DNA of 64,000 bases from Ornithinimicrobium cavernae (GCF_003121625.1 NZ_QDDJ01000008.1:62001-126000); one strand, 5' to 3'. Counted from the stretch's first letter, positions 26,791-39,336 are shown. Notes: a model not told the origin generated them from the sequence alone. Made by a program: numbers and translations.

Positions 26791-27654
26791 GTGGAGCGTT
26801 TCACCCACGAAGGCCTGACCTTCGACGTCCTCGACGCCGGCCCGCCAGCGGGCAGCGCGGTCGTGCTCCTGCACGGCTTCCCGCAGGACGCGACGGCCTG
26901 GGACCAGGTGGCGAGCCGGCTGCACGCGCACGGTCTGCGGACCCTCGCGCCACACCAGCGCGGCTACTCCCCCGGTGCCCGCCCGGGGCGAGTGTCGGCA
27001 TACCGGATGAAGCACCTGGTCGGCGACGTGCTCGCCCTCCTGGACGCCGCGGGGCTCGAGCAGGCCCACGTCGTCGGGCACGACTGGGGCGGCGCGGTCG
27101 CGTGGTCCCTCGCCCAGCACCGCCCGGAGCGGGTGGCAAGCCTGACCGTGCTCTCGACCCCGCTGCCCAGGGCGCTGGCCTGGGCGACACGGCACGGGGA
27201 CCAGTGGCGGCGCAGCTGGTACCTGCTCGCCTTCCTGGCACCGGTGGCACCCGAGCGGATCCTGGCCCGCCAGCTCGGTGACGGCGCCCTGCTCCGGCAG
27301 GGCGTGCCGGACGACCACCAGCAGCGGTATGCCGCTCGGCTGGGTTCCCCTGCTGCCTTGCGGGGCCCGTTGAACTGGTATCGCGCGGCACTGCGGCCCG
27401 GGGGCTGGCGCGACCCGTGGCACGAGCTCGACGAGCCCGGTGTGCTCAGTGCGGAGCCCGTGCGGGTGCCCACCACCCTGGTGTGGGGCCGTCGCGACCC
27501 CTACCTGGGCCGGGACGCGGTGGAGCGGACGGCACGCCATGTCGAGGCGGACTACCGCTTCGTCGAGCTCGACGCCGGGCACTGGTTGCCCGAGCGCGAG
27601 CCGGACGCGGTCGCGACCGCGGTCCTCGCGCGTGCGGGTGGCCCTCAGACCTGA
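26791..27654 (+). CDS. Alpha/beta hydrolase, epoxide-hydrolase/haloalkane-dehalogenase-like
   Basis: About 287 residues from GTG 26791 (MERFTHEGLTFDVLDAG); an ATG at 26761 is also in frame. The oxyanion motif is LLHGFPQDATAW, and the nucleophile elbow is VVGHDWGGAVAW, where the nucleophile is aspartate, as in epoxide hydrolases and haloalkane dehalogenases rather than serine esterases. The acid lies near WGRRDPYLG and the catalytic histidine in DAGHWLPE. It probably opens epoxides with water. Its end overlaps the convergent permease gene by 10 nt. Confidence 0.85.
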   Translation: MERFTHEGLTFDVLDAGPPAGSAVVLLHGFPQDATAWDQVASRLHAHGLRTLAPHQRGYSPGARPGRVSAYRMKHLVGDVLALLDAAGLEQAHVVGHDWGGAVAWSLAQHRPERVASLTVLSTPLPRALAWATRHGDQWRRSWYLLAFLAPVAPERILARQLGDGALLRQGVPDDHQQRYAARLGSPAALRGPLNWYRAALRPGGWRDPWHELDEPGVLSAEPVRVPTTLVWGRRDPYLGRDAVERTARHVEADYRFVELDAGHWLPEREPDAVATAVLARAGGPQT

Positions 27655-29102
27655 GGACCGTCCTTGGTCAGGTCCTCGGGCTCCTTGATCCTGGTCGGCC
27701 TGGCGTACAGGGCGCGGTTCAGGAACCAGGTGAGGGCCCACAGGGCGACACCGATGACCAGCAGCCAACCGGCGATGGCATAGACGGAACCGTCCCGGCC
27801 GGTCCAGGGGCCGACCATGTAGGCGCACGCGAGGGCACCGACCACCGGAAGCACGGTGGGCGCGGTGAAGTGCTCGTGGTCGACCGTGTCCTTGCGGACG
27901 ACCAGGCACGCGACATTGACGACACAGAAGACCCCGAGCAGCAGCAGGGCCGTGACGTCACCGAGGTTCGACACCGAGGTGACCAGCAGGATCAGCGTGA
28001 TCGCCAGAGCGGTGGTGAAGACGATCGCGGCCCACGGGGTGCGGCGGCCCGGGTGCACCAGGCCGAGCGGCCTGGGCAGCACTCCCTGGTGGGCCATGCC
28101 GTAGAGCAGGCGCGAGGCCATCATCATGTTGATCAGGGCAGAGTTCGCCACGGCGAACATCGCGATGAACGGGTAGATCGTGTCGATCGGCAGGTTCGGG
28201 GCCCCGCGCTCCACCACCGTCAGCAGGGGTGTGCCGCCCTGGGAGAGCTCCCCGACGGGCACCAGCGCCACGGCCGTCACCGAGACGAGCACGTAGATCA
28301 GCCCGGTGAGCACCAGGCCGGTGAGCATCACCTTGGGGAAGATCCGGCTCGGCTCCTTCGTCTCCTCCGCCATGTTGACCGAGTCCTCGAAGCCGACCAT
28401 GGCGAAGAACGCCAGCCCGGTCGCCGCCGTCACGGCCATGAACGCGTTCTTGCCGCTCGGGCTCTCGAACACCGTGATGCGGGAGAAGTCGACCTCGGCC
28501 CCGGAGAACCCTGCGACGGCCCACAACCCGACGAAGATCACCAGGAGCAGACCGGACAGCTCGATCAGCGTCAGGACCACGTTGGCCTTGACCGACTCGG
28601 CGACGCCACGGAAGTTGATCGCCATCACCAGCAGGATGAAGCAGACCGCCCCCACGGTGATCGCCGCGCCGTTGACCACCGCCTGACCCTCTGGGTCGGT
28701 CTCGACGAACCAGCTGAAGCCCTTGAACATGTTCTCGGCGAACGCCCGGGAAGCCGTCGAGGCGGAGGTGATGCCGCTGGCCATCACCGTGAAGGTGACC
28801 AGGAACGTGAGGAAGTGCACCTCGAACGCGCGGTGGACGAAGGAGGCGGCCCCACCGGCGCGCGGGTACTTGGTGACCAGCTCCAGGTAGCTGAACGCGG
28901 TGATGATGGCGATCGCGAAGGCCACGATGAACGGCAGCCAGACGGCACCACCGACCTCGCCGGCGACCTTCCCGGTCAGGGCGTAGATGCCTGTGCCGAG
29001 GATGTCCCCCACGATGAAGAGCAGCAGCAGCTTGGGCCCGAGCACCCGCTTGAGCTCGGTCTCCTCCTCGCCGCCGGCCTTGTCCAGCGTCACGTCACTC
29101 AT
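27645..29102 (-). CDS. APC-superfamily amino acid permease
   Basis: A 485-residue protein with about 12 membrane segments. The first carries the substrate-binding signature FIVGDILGTGIYALTG (unwound GxG helix), and segment 6 has FFAMVGFEDSVNMAEETKEPSR, both typical of the APC family. The C-terminal tail is hydrophilic (RIKEPEDLTKDGPQV). It should import an amino acid or related cation/amine by proton symport. Monocistronic; the 3' end overlaps the hydrolase gene on the other strand by 10 nt. Confidence 0.88.
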   Translation of the reverse strand: MSDVTLDKAGGEEETELKRVLGPKLLLLFIVGDILGTGIYALTGKVAGEVGGAVWLPFIVAFAIAIITAFSYLELVTKYPRAGGAASFVHRAFEVHFLTFLVTFTVMASGITSASTASRAFAENMFKGFSWFVETDPEGQAVVNGAAITVGAVCFILLVMAINFRGVAESVKANVVLTLIELSGLLLVIFVGLWAVAGFSGAEVDFSRITVFESPSGKNAFMAVTAATGLAFFAMVGFEDSVNMAEETKEPSRIFPKVMLTGLVLTGLIYVLVSVTAVALVPVGELSQGGTPLLTVVERGAPNLPIDTIYPFIAMFAVANSALINMMMASRLLYGMAHQGVLPRPLGLVHPGRRTPWAAIVFTTALAITLILLVTSVSNLGDVTALLLLGVFCVVNVACLVVRKDTVDHEHFTAPTVLPVVGALACAYMVGPWTGRDGSVYAIAGWLLVIGVALWALTWFLNRALYARPTRIKEPEDLTKDGPQV

Positions 29103-29317
29103 GTCGTCTCCTCACAGACAACCGTCCCAACCGGACATTGGGCTATTCGGTCAGAGTGACGCAGGCCACGTTCGATGGCAAGCACCGCCGGCATTCTTTG
29201 CCGAATGCAGACGGGTGGGTGACCAGACGATCCGTTGGCCGTAGTCTTCGGTTGGCCCCGCTACCAGGAGGGGTGCCACGCACGGCGTACCTCCACGGCA
29301 CGAGCAAGGGGCCAGCG

Positions 29318-29935
29318 ATGTCCGACTTCTTCGAGATGGTCAACACCGCGCTCGTGGCTGCCACGGACTCCTGGTGGCTGCTGCCCGTGACCTTCCTGCT
29401 CATCGTGCTGGACGGCGTCTTCCCCGCCGTGCCGAGCGAGGCATTGGTGATGGGTCTGGCGGCCCTGGCCCCGACCGCCCGGCCCGACCTGTTCGCGCTC
29501 GGCACGGTGGCCGCCCTCGCCGCCGTGGCCGGGGACAACCTGGCCTTCGTGATCGGCCGGACCCTGGGCCCCACGCGGTTCCGGTGGTGGCGCGGCCCTC
29601 GTATGACGGCAGCCCTGGCGGGCGCGCGGCAGCACCTCGACCGTCGGCCGGCCACCGTCATCCTGACCGGCCGGTTCGTGCCGGTCGGGCGGGTCGCGGT
29701 GTACCTGACCGCGGGTGCCAGTGGCTTCCCGCACCGGCGGTTCCTGCCGATCAGCGTGCTCGGTGGAGCGGTCTGGTCGGTCTACATGCTGGGGCTCGGT
29801 CTGCTCGCCGGGGCGCTGGTGGACGGCAACCCGCTGCTCGGAGCCCTCGTGGGCATCCTGCTCTCCCTGGCGCTCGGGACCTGCGCCGACCTGGGGCTGC
29901 GGTGGCGGCGGCTGCGCCTCGCACGCGTGGCGTAG
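29318..29935 (+). CDS. DedA-family membrane protein
   Basis: About 205 residues from ATG 29318. An N-terminal re-entrant/membrane region (WWLLPVTFLLIVLDGVFPAVPSEALVMGLAAL) and the conserved GRFVPVGRVAVYLTAGASGFPHRRFL motif with G-x-F-x-P/ R residues mark the DedA (VTT) family. Four or more membrane segments are seen. Members scramble or transport phospholipids/undecaprenyl phosphate across the cytoplasmic membrane. It is divergent from the amino acid permease and monocistronic. Confidence 0.85.
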   Translation: MSDFFEMVNTALVAATDSWWLLPVTFLLIVLDGVFPAVPSEALVMGLAALAPTARPDLFALGTVAALAAVAGDNLAFVIGRTLGPTRFRWWRGPRMTAALAGARQHLDRRPATVILTGRFVPVGRVAVYLTAGASGFPHRRFLPISVLGGAVWSVYMLGLGLLAGALVDGNPLLGALVGILLSLALGTCADLGLRWRRLRLARVA

Positions 29936-29978
29936 ACCCCGCACCGAGCCGGCCCACCAGCTCTGGGCGTGCCCTCGG

Positions 29979-31337
<1,359 letters not shown>

Positions 31338-31363
31338 TCACTAAGGGTGGGCGGAGGGGCCAG

Positions 31364-31369
31364 AATATA
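31364..31369 (-). promoter_or_regulatory. Probable -10 box of gdhA with adjacent palindrome
   Basis: On the minus strand TATATT (31369-31364) stands about 42 nt before the gdhA ATG. The inverted repeat GCATACTCATGC (31379-31390) lies just upstream, where a regulator could overlap the -35 region. No consensus -35 is seen. Confidence 0.45.
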
Positions 31370-31495
31370 CGGAGTTACGCATACTCATGCACCGTTGTGG
31401 CGGTTCTCACCTTCGGCCCGAGCCCGGTTCTCGCCCTCGGCCGCGGCCCGGGCACCAGGGTGTGACTGGTACCGGCCTCCCCCGATGTTGACGCC

Positions 31496-32272
31496 TCAGC
31501 GGACCCCGGTGGCGCTCTCCTGCAGCCAACCTGCGCGCTCAGCGAGCACCGCGACCTCGACCCGACTCGTGCAACCGAGGCGGGTGAGGACCGCGCCGAG
31601 GTGGCTCTTGACCGTGGCCTCACTGACGTAGAGCGCGCGTGCCACGTCGGCGTTGGACAGGCCCTGGGCGACACGGATCACGATCTGGCGCTCCCTCTCG
31701 GTGAGCTTCGCAAGACGGCCGGCGGTCTCCTGTCGCCCGGTGACCACCGGATGCCTGGCGACGTGCTGGAAGAGCTCGGGGACACTGGCCGGTGAGAGGA
31801 CGCCCTCCCCCGCGGCGACCCTCCTGACCGCGTCGATGATGTCGGAGGGTCCGGCGGTCTTCAGCAGGAATCCGTGTGCGCCCGCCTCCACCGCTCTCAT
31901 CACCGCCGAGTCCTCGGCAAAGGTCGTCAGCACGATCACCCTCGGAGGGTTGGGCTGTCCGACCAGCTCGCGGGTCGCCGTGATGCCGTCGACGCGGGCC
32001 ATGCGGACGTCCATGAGCACGACGTCGGGGTGGTGCCGCTGCACGGCGCCGACGACCTGGTCTCCGTCGCCGACACTGCCCACGACGGAGATGTCCACAG
32101 CGGAGGACAGCATGAGCTCCAGACCAGAGCAGACCAGAGGATCGTCGTCCACGAGCAGCACGCGCACCGGCTGACTCTGACCGCGCACCGGCGGCGACTC
32201 ACCACTCACCACCTGGGTCTCGCCGCTCACCACCTGGGTCTCGCCGCTCACCACCTGCGTCTCGCGGCTCAC
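31496..32272 (-). CDS. NarL/LuxR-type response regulator
   Basis: About 258 residues from GTG 32272, which overlaps the kinase stop as GTGA. The receiver domain (about 37-155) has the acidic pocket VDDD (42-44), the phospho-acceptor Asp88 in VVLMDVRM, a threonine in VLTTFAEDS, and the lysine in FLLKTAG. The C-terminal LuxR helix-turn-helix reads LTERERQIVIRVAQGLSNADVARALYVSEATVKSHLGAVLTRLG. Before the receiver there is an unusual extension of about 35 residues built of the repeat ETQVVSG. It acts with the kinase upstream; the target genes are unknown. Confidence 0.9.
   Translation of the reverse strand: MSRETQVVSGETQVVSGETQVVSGESPPVRGQSQPVRVLLVDDDPLVCSGLELMLSSAVDISVVGSVGDGDQVVGAVQRHHPDVVLMDVRMARVDGITATRELVGQPNPPRVIVLTTFAEDSAVMRAVEAGAHGFLLKTAGPSDIIDAVRRVAAGEGVLSPASVPELFQHVARHPVVTGRQETAGRLAKLTERERQIVIRVAQGLSNADVARALYVSEATVKSHLGAVLTRLGCTSRVEVAVLAERAGWLQESATGVR
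32205..32267 (-). repeat. Three tandem 21-bp repeats at the start of the response-regulator gene
   Basis: Units at 32205-32225, 32226-32246 and 32247-32267; the first two are identical and the third differs at two bases. Each encodes ETQVVSG on the minus strand. Every unit also contains GTG codons in frame, so alternative starts are available. Confidence 0.9.
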
Positions 32273-33585
32273 CGAACGGCCTCCGTCGCGGTGGCCCAGG
32301 GAAGGTGCACGGCAACCCGGAAGGTCTGACTGTCGTCGAGCCCGTGGCGCATCGTGCCGTTCCACAGGGCAACGCGCTCGGAGATCCCGGTCAACCCGTT
32401 GCCCGCCGGTCCGGGCGCCTGCGTCGTCAGGCGGTTGGCCGTCTCGATCCGAATCCCGTCGGTGGGACCGCCCTGGACCAGGAGCCGCACGGGTGCTCCG
32501 GGGGCGTGCCGGCGGGCATTGGTCAGCAGCTCCTGGACGATCCGGTAGACCGCGCGAGCCAGGGCCGGATCGGCGTCCTCGGCCTGGGAGAGGTAGACGG
32601 TCGAGATGACCGGCATGCCGCCGTCGACTGTCTCGTCGATGACCGTCGGCAGGTCGGTGAGCGACGGCATCGCCGTCCGGTTGAAGGCGGTCGCCTCGGG
32701 CTCGCGCAGAACCCGTAGCAGCGAGCGCAGGTCATCCATGGCCTGCTGGGCGCTCTCCCGGATCAGGGCGGCGCTGTGCGACAGCCTCGGATCAGCCACG
32801 GCAGCCACCTGTAGACCGCCGGCGTGCAGGGACAGCAGCGAGAGGCGGTGCCCGATCACGTCGTGGACCTCCCGCGCGATGAGGTCACGCTCGGCCTGCC
32901 GCCCGAGACGGTCACTCAGCAGGTCGCGGCTGTGTTGGGCAGCCTGTGCGCGTCCGAGGGTGACGACCAGCGCCTGTCTGTTGCGCATGAAGAGCCCCGC
33001 GGCAACCGAGCTGCCGAGCAGGGACAGGGCCACGATCAACGGGACCCAGACAGCCAGGTCCACCTCGACAGCCTGCCCCGGGGCGTGTGAGGACGTCATC
33101 GACTTGAGCATCGAGGACTCGGTGGTCGCGCCGGAGGCGTCACGGAACAGGGCTGTTGCCGTCGACGCTCCGACCAGGCCGACACACGCCCAGACCCAGC
33201 GGCCGGCGCGGGACCGCACCAGTGCCGCCAGGGCAAACAGGGCCGCGGTGGCGTCCAGCGGCAGGACCAGGGGCAGTGCGGCGGCCACCAGTGTGGCGGC
33301 ATACGGCGCGGTATGCCGGTGCCACAGCGCGCCGACGGCGACAAAGGCCCCGAGCAGGGCCAGCAGGATCGCGGTGTTCTGTATGTTGCTCAACTCTCCC
33401 GTCGTGGAGGACTCGGCGAACCTGGCCAGGGCCGCGCCCAGCGCGAGCAGCGAACCGGACAGGCAGGCCATGACCATGAGAGCGAACCGGGCACCGCGCC
33501 CCATCAGGCGCAGGCGGGGCGAACCGCTCTCGGACACCCGCAGTGCGGGCGAGAGGGGCCCGGCACTCGGCGACATCGTGGACAT
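32269..33585 (-). CDS. Sensor histidine kinase (HisKA_3/NarX-like)
   Basis: About 438 residues from ATG 33585; an upstream start at 33609 would add eight residues. The N-terminal half has five or six membrane segments (from FALMVMACLSGSLLALGAAL to VWVPLIVALSLLGSSVAAGLFM). It then has the dimer/phospho-acceptor helix with DLIAREVHDVIGHRLSLLSLHAG and an ATPase domain with VQELLTNARRHAPGA (N box) and GNGLTGISERVAL (G box). It signals to the overlapping response-regulator gene. There is no large external sensor domain, so the signal is probably sensed in or at the membrane. Confidence 0.9.
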   Translation of the reverse strand: MSTMSPSAGPLSPALRVSESGSPRLRLMGRGARFALMVMACLSGSLLALGAALARFAESSTTGELSNIQNTAILLALLGAFVAVGALWHRHTAPYAATLVAAALPLVLPLDATAALFALAALVRSRAGRWVWACVGLVGASTATALFRDASGATTESSMLKSMTSSHAPGQAVEVDLAVWVPLIVALSLLGSSVAAGLFMRNRQALVVTLGRAQAAQHSRDLLSDRLGRQAERDLIAREVHDVIGHRLSLLSLHAGGLQVAAVADPRLSHSAALIRESAQQAMDDLRSLLRVLREPEATAFNRTAMPSLTDLPTVIDETVDGGMPVISTVYLSQAEDADPALARAVYRIVQELLTNARRHAPGAPVRLLVQGGPTDGIRIETANRLTTQAPGPAGNGLTGISERVALWNGTMRHGLDDSQTFRVAVHLPWATATEAVR

Positions 33586-33753
33586 GCCGACGACAGTAGG
33601 AGGGACCACCGACAGAGCGGCACCACCGATCGGGCACAGCCACCCCAGGGACCGGTAGCCGATCGGCTAGTCGACGCTGCCCGTTCGGGCGATGTGGGCT
33701 GGTGCTCGTGCGCGGTGTGCTGGTCACACCAATCCGAGAACCTAGGAGTCACC

Positions 33754-34623
33754 GTGACCAACACTCCCCCGCCACCCCCGCCCGGCCAGCCCCACGGACA
33801 GCCGCAGTACGGCCGCGAATGGCAGGACCCGCACCCAGACCAGCCCTATGGCCAGGGCCAGCCGTACCCGCCCGGCCAGCAGAACTGGGGGCCCGGCCAT
33901 CCGCCCGCTCCCCCCGTCCCTCCCCAGCCCGAGGCGAAGAAGTCCTGGTTCCGCCGGCACAAGATCATGACGGGGCTGCTGGCCCTCGTCGCGCTGATCA
34001 CGGTGGTCAACCTCGCCAGCGGCGGCGGGAACGACAGTCCCACCGCAGCCGACGAGCCCGCGACCGTCGTGGAGCAGGCACCGGCAGGGAACGACGCACC
34101 CGACGCGGCGGAGAAGGAGGCCGCCGAAGAGAAGGCCGCCGAAGAGAAGGCCGCCGAAGAGAAGGCCGCCGAAGAGAAGGCCGCCGAAGAGAAGGCCGCC
34201 GAAGAAGAGGCCGCCGAAGAAGAGGCCGCCGAGGCTCCGGGTCTGGAGGACGCCGTCCGAGACGGCAGCTTCGAGTTCGTCGTCACCGGTGTGGAGACCG
34301 GCCTGACCACCATCGGTGAGGGCTTCACCGAGGAGTCGCCCCAGGGACAGTTCGTCCTGATCGACATCACCGTGACCAACATCGGCGACAAGGGCACCAC
34401 GCTTTTCGACAGCAACCAGGTGCTCATCGACGAGCAGGGCCGCCAGCACAACACCTCGAGCGCGAGCATATGGCTGGACGAGGGGCTCTGGCTCGACGAG
34501 ATCAACCCGGGCAACTCGATGAGCGGGGTCCTGCTCTATGACATCCCGGCCGATGCTGTCCCGACCTCACTGGAGCTGCACGACTCGATGTTCTCCGGTG
34601 GCGTCACGGTCTCGCTGCAGTAG
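33754..34623 (+). CDS. DUF4352-type membrane-anchored protein with EKAAE repeat
   Basis: About 289 residues from GTG 33754, preceded by TAGGAG. The order is: Pro/Gln/Gly/Tyr-rich cytosolic tail (1-60), basic stop (KKSWFRRHK), one membrane segment (about 73-87, MTGLLALVALITVVNLAS), an acidic linker with a tandem KAAEE repeat (about 122-161), and an external immunoglobulin-like DUF4352 domain (about 170-289; FVLIDITVTNIGDKGTTLFDS). The repeat should form a charged alpha-helical stalk holding the domain away from the membrane. Such proteins are common in actinobacteria and of unknown role. It is divergent from the two-component operon. Confidence 0.8.
   Translation: MTNTPPPPPPGQPHGQPQYGREWQDPHPDQPYGQGQPYPPGQQNWGPGHPPAPPVPPQPEAKKSWFRRHKIMTGLLALVALITVVNLASGGGNDSPTAADEPATVVEQAPAGNDAPDAAEKEAAEEKAAEEKAAEEKAAEEKAAEEKAAEEEAAEEEAAEAPGLEDAVRDGSFEFVVTGVETGLTTIGEGFTEESPQGQFVLIDITVTNIGDKGTTLFDSNQVLIDEQGRQHNTSSASIWLDEGLWLDEINPGNSMSGVLLYDIPADAVPTSLELHDSMFSGGVTVSLQ
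34117..34236 (+). repeat. Eight 15-bp tandem repeats (KAAEE/EAAEE)
   Basis: In-frame 15-bp units run from 34117 to 34236: one EAAEE, five KAAEE (34132-34206, the first four identical in DNA), then EAAEE and EAAEA. Each change of one unit would alter stalk length by five residues without breaking the frame. Confidence 0.9.
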
Positions 34624-34649
34624 TCACGACGCTGGCCCGCAGCTGGTGC

Positions 34650-34682
34650 CCGGCTCCAGCGGTCACCGACCGCTGGAGCCGG
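34650..34682. terminator. Bidirectional terminator hairpin, 15-bp perfect stem
   Basis: CCGGCTCCAGCGGTC (34650-34664) is followed after a 3-nt loop by its exact reverse complement (34668-34682). It lies between the convergent DUF4352 and reductase genes. Confidence 0.8.
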
Positions 34683-34733
34683 CTGGTGTGCCGACAGCCG
34701 GGTCAGCCCCGGTCGGCGCCCCGGCCCCGACGG

Positions 34734-35261
34734 TCAGCGCACCACGCGGAACCACAGCTCCTCGGTGTCCGAGATCTTCTCGAGCCGCACCTCCGGATCA
34801 CCGGTGTCCGCGAAGGCCCTGGTCCCGCCACCGAGCAGGACCGGGGCCACGAACAAGAGGATCTCGTCCAACAACCCGGCACGCAGACAGGCCTGGGCGG
34901 TTGCGGCTCCCAGGACGTTCACATAGCGCCCACCGGCCAGCTCCCGAGATCGCTCGACCGCTCGCAGGAGGTCGTCCTCGAACTCGACGCCCGGAATCGG
35001 ATCGGGCGGCGGGGTGCTGGTGAGCACGACGGTCATGCCGGTGTACTGCCCACCGAAGGCGCCCTCGGAGTCGGTGCCCGCGTTGGGGTCGTCACCACGG
35101 AAGGTGCGCCCACCGACCAGGAGGCAACCGATCCGGGTGTGCAGGGACGCAGCCGTGGCGCCCCACTCGCCGGGGTGTCTGTTGAGCCACGACATGTCAC
35201 CACCGGGTCCGGCGATGAAGCCGTCGAGCGACATGGTGGCGGAGTAGAGCAGCGCGGCCAT
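34734..35261 (-). CDS. Dihydrofolate-reductase-like (RibD C-terminal) family protein
   Basis: A 175-residue protein. MAALLYSATMSLDGFIAGPGGDMSWL is the typical YyaP/YwjB-type start; RIGCLLVGGRTFRGDD, GRYVNVLGAATAQACLRAGLLDEILLFVAPVLLGGG and the C-terminal strand pair complete the fold. NADPH binding is expected, but the substrate is unknown; most are not real folate enzymes. Monocistronic. A second family member is at 60073. Confidence 0.85.
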   Translation of the reverse strand: MAALLYSATMSLDGFIAGPGGDMSWLNRHPGEWGATAASLHTRIGCLLVGGRTFRGDDPNAGTDSEGAFGGQYTGMTVVLTSTPPPDPIPGVEFEDDLLRAVERSRELAGGRYVNVLGAATAQACLRAGLLDEILLFVAPVLLGGGTRAFADTGDPEVRLEKISDTEELWFRVVR

Positions 35262-35412
35262 GGTGTCTCCTTGGTCTCACTGTTGGCTGACTCCTGCCGC
35301 GGGCCGAACTCATCGCCCTCTCCCTGCCACGTCCGGACGGGTGATGATGTGGACGCCATCGGCCGGTAGGTGGGCGCGGGCGCAGGCCCGGCCGGCACGT
35401 AGGGTCCGCAGT

Positions 35413-36558
35413 GTGAGCACCACTGTCTGGCGGGCGCCCGGGATGCGCCCGTTGTTGAGCATGAGCTTCCTGGGCTTCTGCGGATATGCCGCCCTGCTGC
35501 CCGCCGCACCCCTCTGGGCCGTCCACGGCGGGGCGGACGAGGCAGGATCCGGCCTGGTCAACGGCGTCTTCATGGCGCTCACCGTGCTGACCCAGCTGCT
35601 GGTCCCGACCGGGCTGCGCCGGCTCGGCTGGGGTCCCGTCATGGCGGCCGGGATGGTGCTGCTCGGCCTGCCCTCGCTGCTGCACCTGATCAGTGACGAC
35701 CTCTGGGTTGTGCTTGTCCTCTCGGCGGTGCGCGGGATGGGCTTCGGTGTCCTGACCGTGACCGGCAGCGCAGTGATCGCCGACCTGGTGCCATCCACCC
35801 AGCGGGGCCGGGCCGTGGGGGCCTACGGCCTGGCGATCGCCTCCACCCAGGTGGTGCTCCTGCCGGCGGCGCCCTGGCTCGCCGACACCATCGGCTACGG
35901 AGTGGTCTTCGGGCTCGGGGCACTGCCCCTCCTCGGTGCCCCGGCCGCACTCGCCCTCGCCAGGGTCCTGCACGCCCGACCCGCACCCGAGGACACCGGC
36001 GACCGAGCGCCATACCGGCAGTTGATCCGCCCCATGCTCCTGCTGCTTGCCGTCACCCTGGCGGGAGGAGCCCTGATCACGTTCACCGCCCAGATGAGCA
36101 GCAGCTCCACGCTCACCGTGGTGGCACTGCTGCTGTTCTCCGTGACGGCGGCGCTGTCCCGCTGGCGGGTCGGTGCCCTGGCCGACCGCTCGGGGCCGCA
36201 ACGGTTCGTCTGGCCGCTCGTGGTCCTGAGCGCCGTGGCGATGGTCGTGATCGCGTGGTCCGTCCGTGACCGGGGCGCCACCGTCGCGGTTGCCCTGCTC
36301 GTCGGGATGGCCGCCGTGGGTGTCTGCTACGGCGGGTTGCAGAACCTCACGATGCTCATCACCTTCGCCTCGGTGACCCGTCGCCACTTCAGCCAGGCGA
36401 GTGCGGTGTGGAACGTCGGCTTCGACGCGGGCACCGGGCTCGGCTCAGTCGTCGTGGGGCTGGTGGCTGCCGGCAGCTCGTTCAGCACGGCGATGCTCGT
36501 CGTGGCCGGCACGTGTCTGGCGACGCTCCCCCTGGCGCTCGCGCGCAGTCGTCCCTAG
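35413..36558 (+). CDS. MFS transporter
   Basis: About 381 residues from GTG 35413, with 12 predicted membrane segments in two halves. The N-terminal half shows LLSMSFLGFCGYAALLPAAPLWAVHGGADEAGSGLVNGVFMAL and GTVTGSAVIADLVP-like text (TVTGSAVIADLVPSTQRGRAVG), the usual loop after segment 4 of drug:proton antiporters. The second half begins near 205. It probably exports small molecules. No neighbouring regulator is seen. The substrate is unknown. Confidence 0.85.
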   Translation: MSTTVWRAPGMRPLLSMSFLGFCGYAALLPAAPLWAVHGGADEAGSGLVNGVFMALTVLTQLLVPTGLRRLGWGPVMAAGMVLLGLPSLLHLISDDLWVVLVLSAVRGMGFGVLTVTGSAVIADLVPSTQRGRAVGAYGLAIASTQVVLLPAAPWLADTIGYGVVFGLGALPLLGAPAALALARVLHARPAPEDTGDRAPYRQLIRPMLLLLAVTLAGGALITFTAQMSSSSTLTVVALLLFSVTAALSRWRVGALADRSGPQRFVWPLVVLSAVAMVVIAWSVRDRGATVAVALLVGMAAVGVCYGGLQNLTMLITFASVTRRHFSQASAVWNVGFDAGTGLGSVVVGLVAAGSSFSTAMLVVAGTCLATLPLALARSRP

Positions 36559-36661
36559 GACTCTCTGCCTACCGGCGCCCGCCCCTCGTCCGCAGACCTG
36601 GCGCCGCCGGGAATGCGCTCGAGGGTGACCACGATCCGCGGGTCTGGTCGCTCCGGGACGC

Positions 36662-36677
36662 CGTCGCTATCGCGACG
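36662..36677. terminator. Weak hairpin between convergent MFS and parE genes
   Basis: CGTCGC (36662-36667) and GCGACG (36672-36677) with a 4-nt loop, in the 168-bp convergent gap. A short stem without T tract; the terminator role rests on position. Confidence 0.35.
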
Positions 36678-36726
36678 CCGTCGCCCGGCCCCTGATCGGC
36701 CACCGGCCGCCCTCACGAGGGACGCC

Positions 36727-38805
<2,079 letters not shown>

Positions 38806-39022
38806 GGGTGGTGCTCCTTCTGCTGCGGGTTGGTCGCCAGCAGGTTAACCCCGCGGCCGGACCACAGCGGGAAGGCGCAGCGTGACCAGCCACGTTCTCG
38901 TTGTGCCGAGAGCGGAAATGCAACGGACGACGGCGTTTGGGCGTCAGAGGAACAGGAGGACGTGCTTGACTGTTATGCGTAGTGACAGACAGAGGCGTTG
39001 CGACGACAGTTGGGAGATCGAC

Positions 39023-39253
39023 GTGAACACCACCCTTGCACCAGAACTGACTACGGCTGACCGCTGTGACCGCTGCGGCGCGCAGGCGTACGTCCGAGTG
39101 ACGCTTGGCGAGGGTCTCGAGCTCCTGTTCTGCGCCCACCACGGGCGCAAGTACGACGACAAGCTACGCGACCTGGACCACGTGAAGATCCAGGACGAGA
39201 CCCACCGGCTCCACGCGAGCGAAGCGACCCCGGAGCCCATGGGCGCCGAGTGA
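39023..39253 (+). CDS. DUF7455 small zinc-ribbon-like protein
   Basis: A 76-residue protein from GTG 39023 (GGGAG 6-10 nt upstream). It has a CxxC knuckle in DRCDRCGAQAYVRVTL and a Cys-x-x-His pair in LLFCAHHGRKY, so one metal could be bound. The remainder is a short helical tail (DDKLRDLDHVKIQDET). The family is widespread in actinobacteria, typically beside parE, and uncharacterised. It ends shortly before a textbook terminator. Confidence 0.8.
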   Translation: MNTTLAPELTTADRCDRCGAQAYVRVTLGEGLELLFCAHHGRKYDDKLRDLDHVKIQDETHRLHASEATPEPMGAE

Positions 39254-39308
39254 ACACACGGCAGTGCGCCGTGGGGTGAGCGGGCCTGACCCGCACCTGA
39301 CACACTGA

Positions 39309-39336
39309 CGACCGGTGGCCTGCTGGCCACCGGTCG
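39309..39336 (+). terminator. Rho-independent terminator after the DUF7455 gene
   Basis: A 12-bp perfect stem, CGACCGGTGGCC (39309-39320) with its complement at 39325-39336, loop TGCT, followed directly by TTTGTG. Confidence 0.85.
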
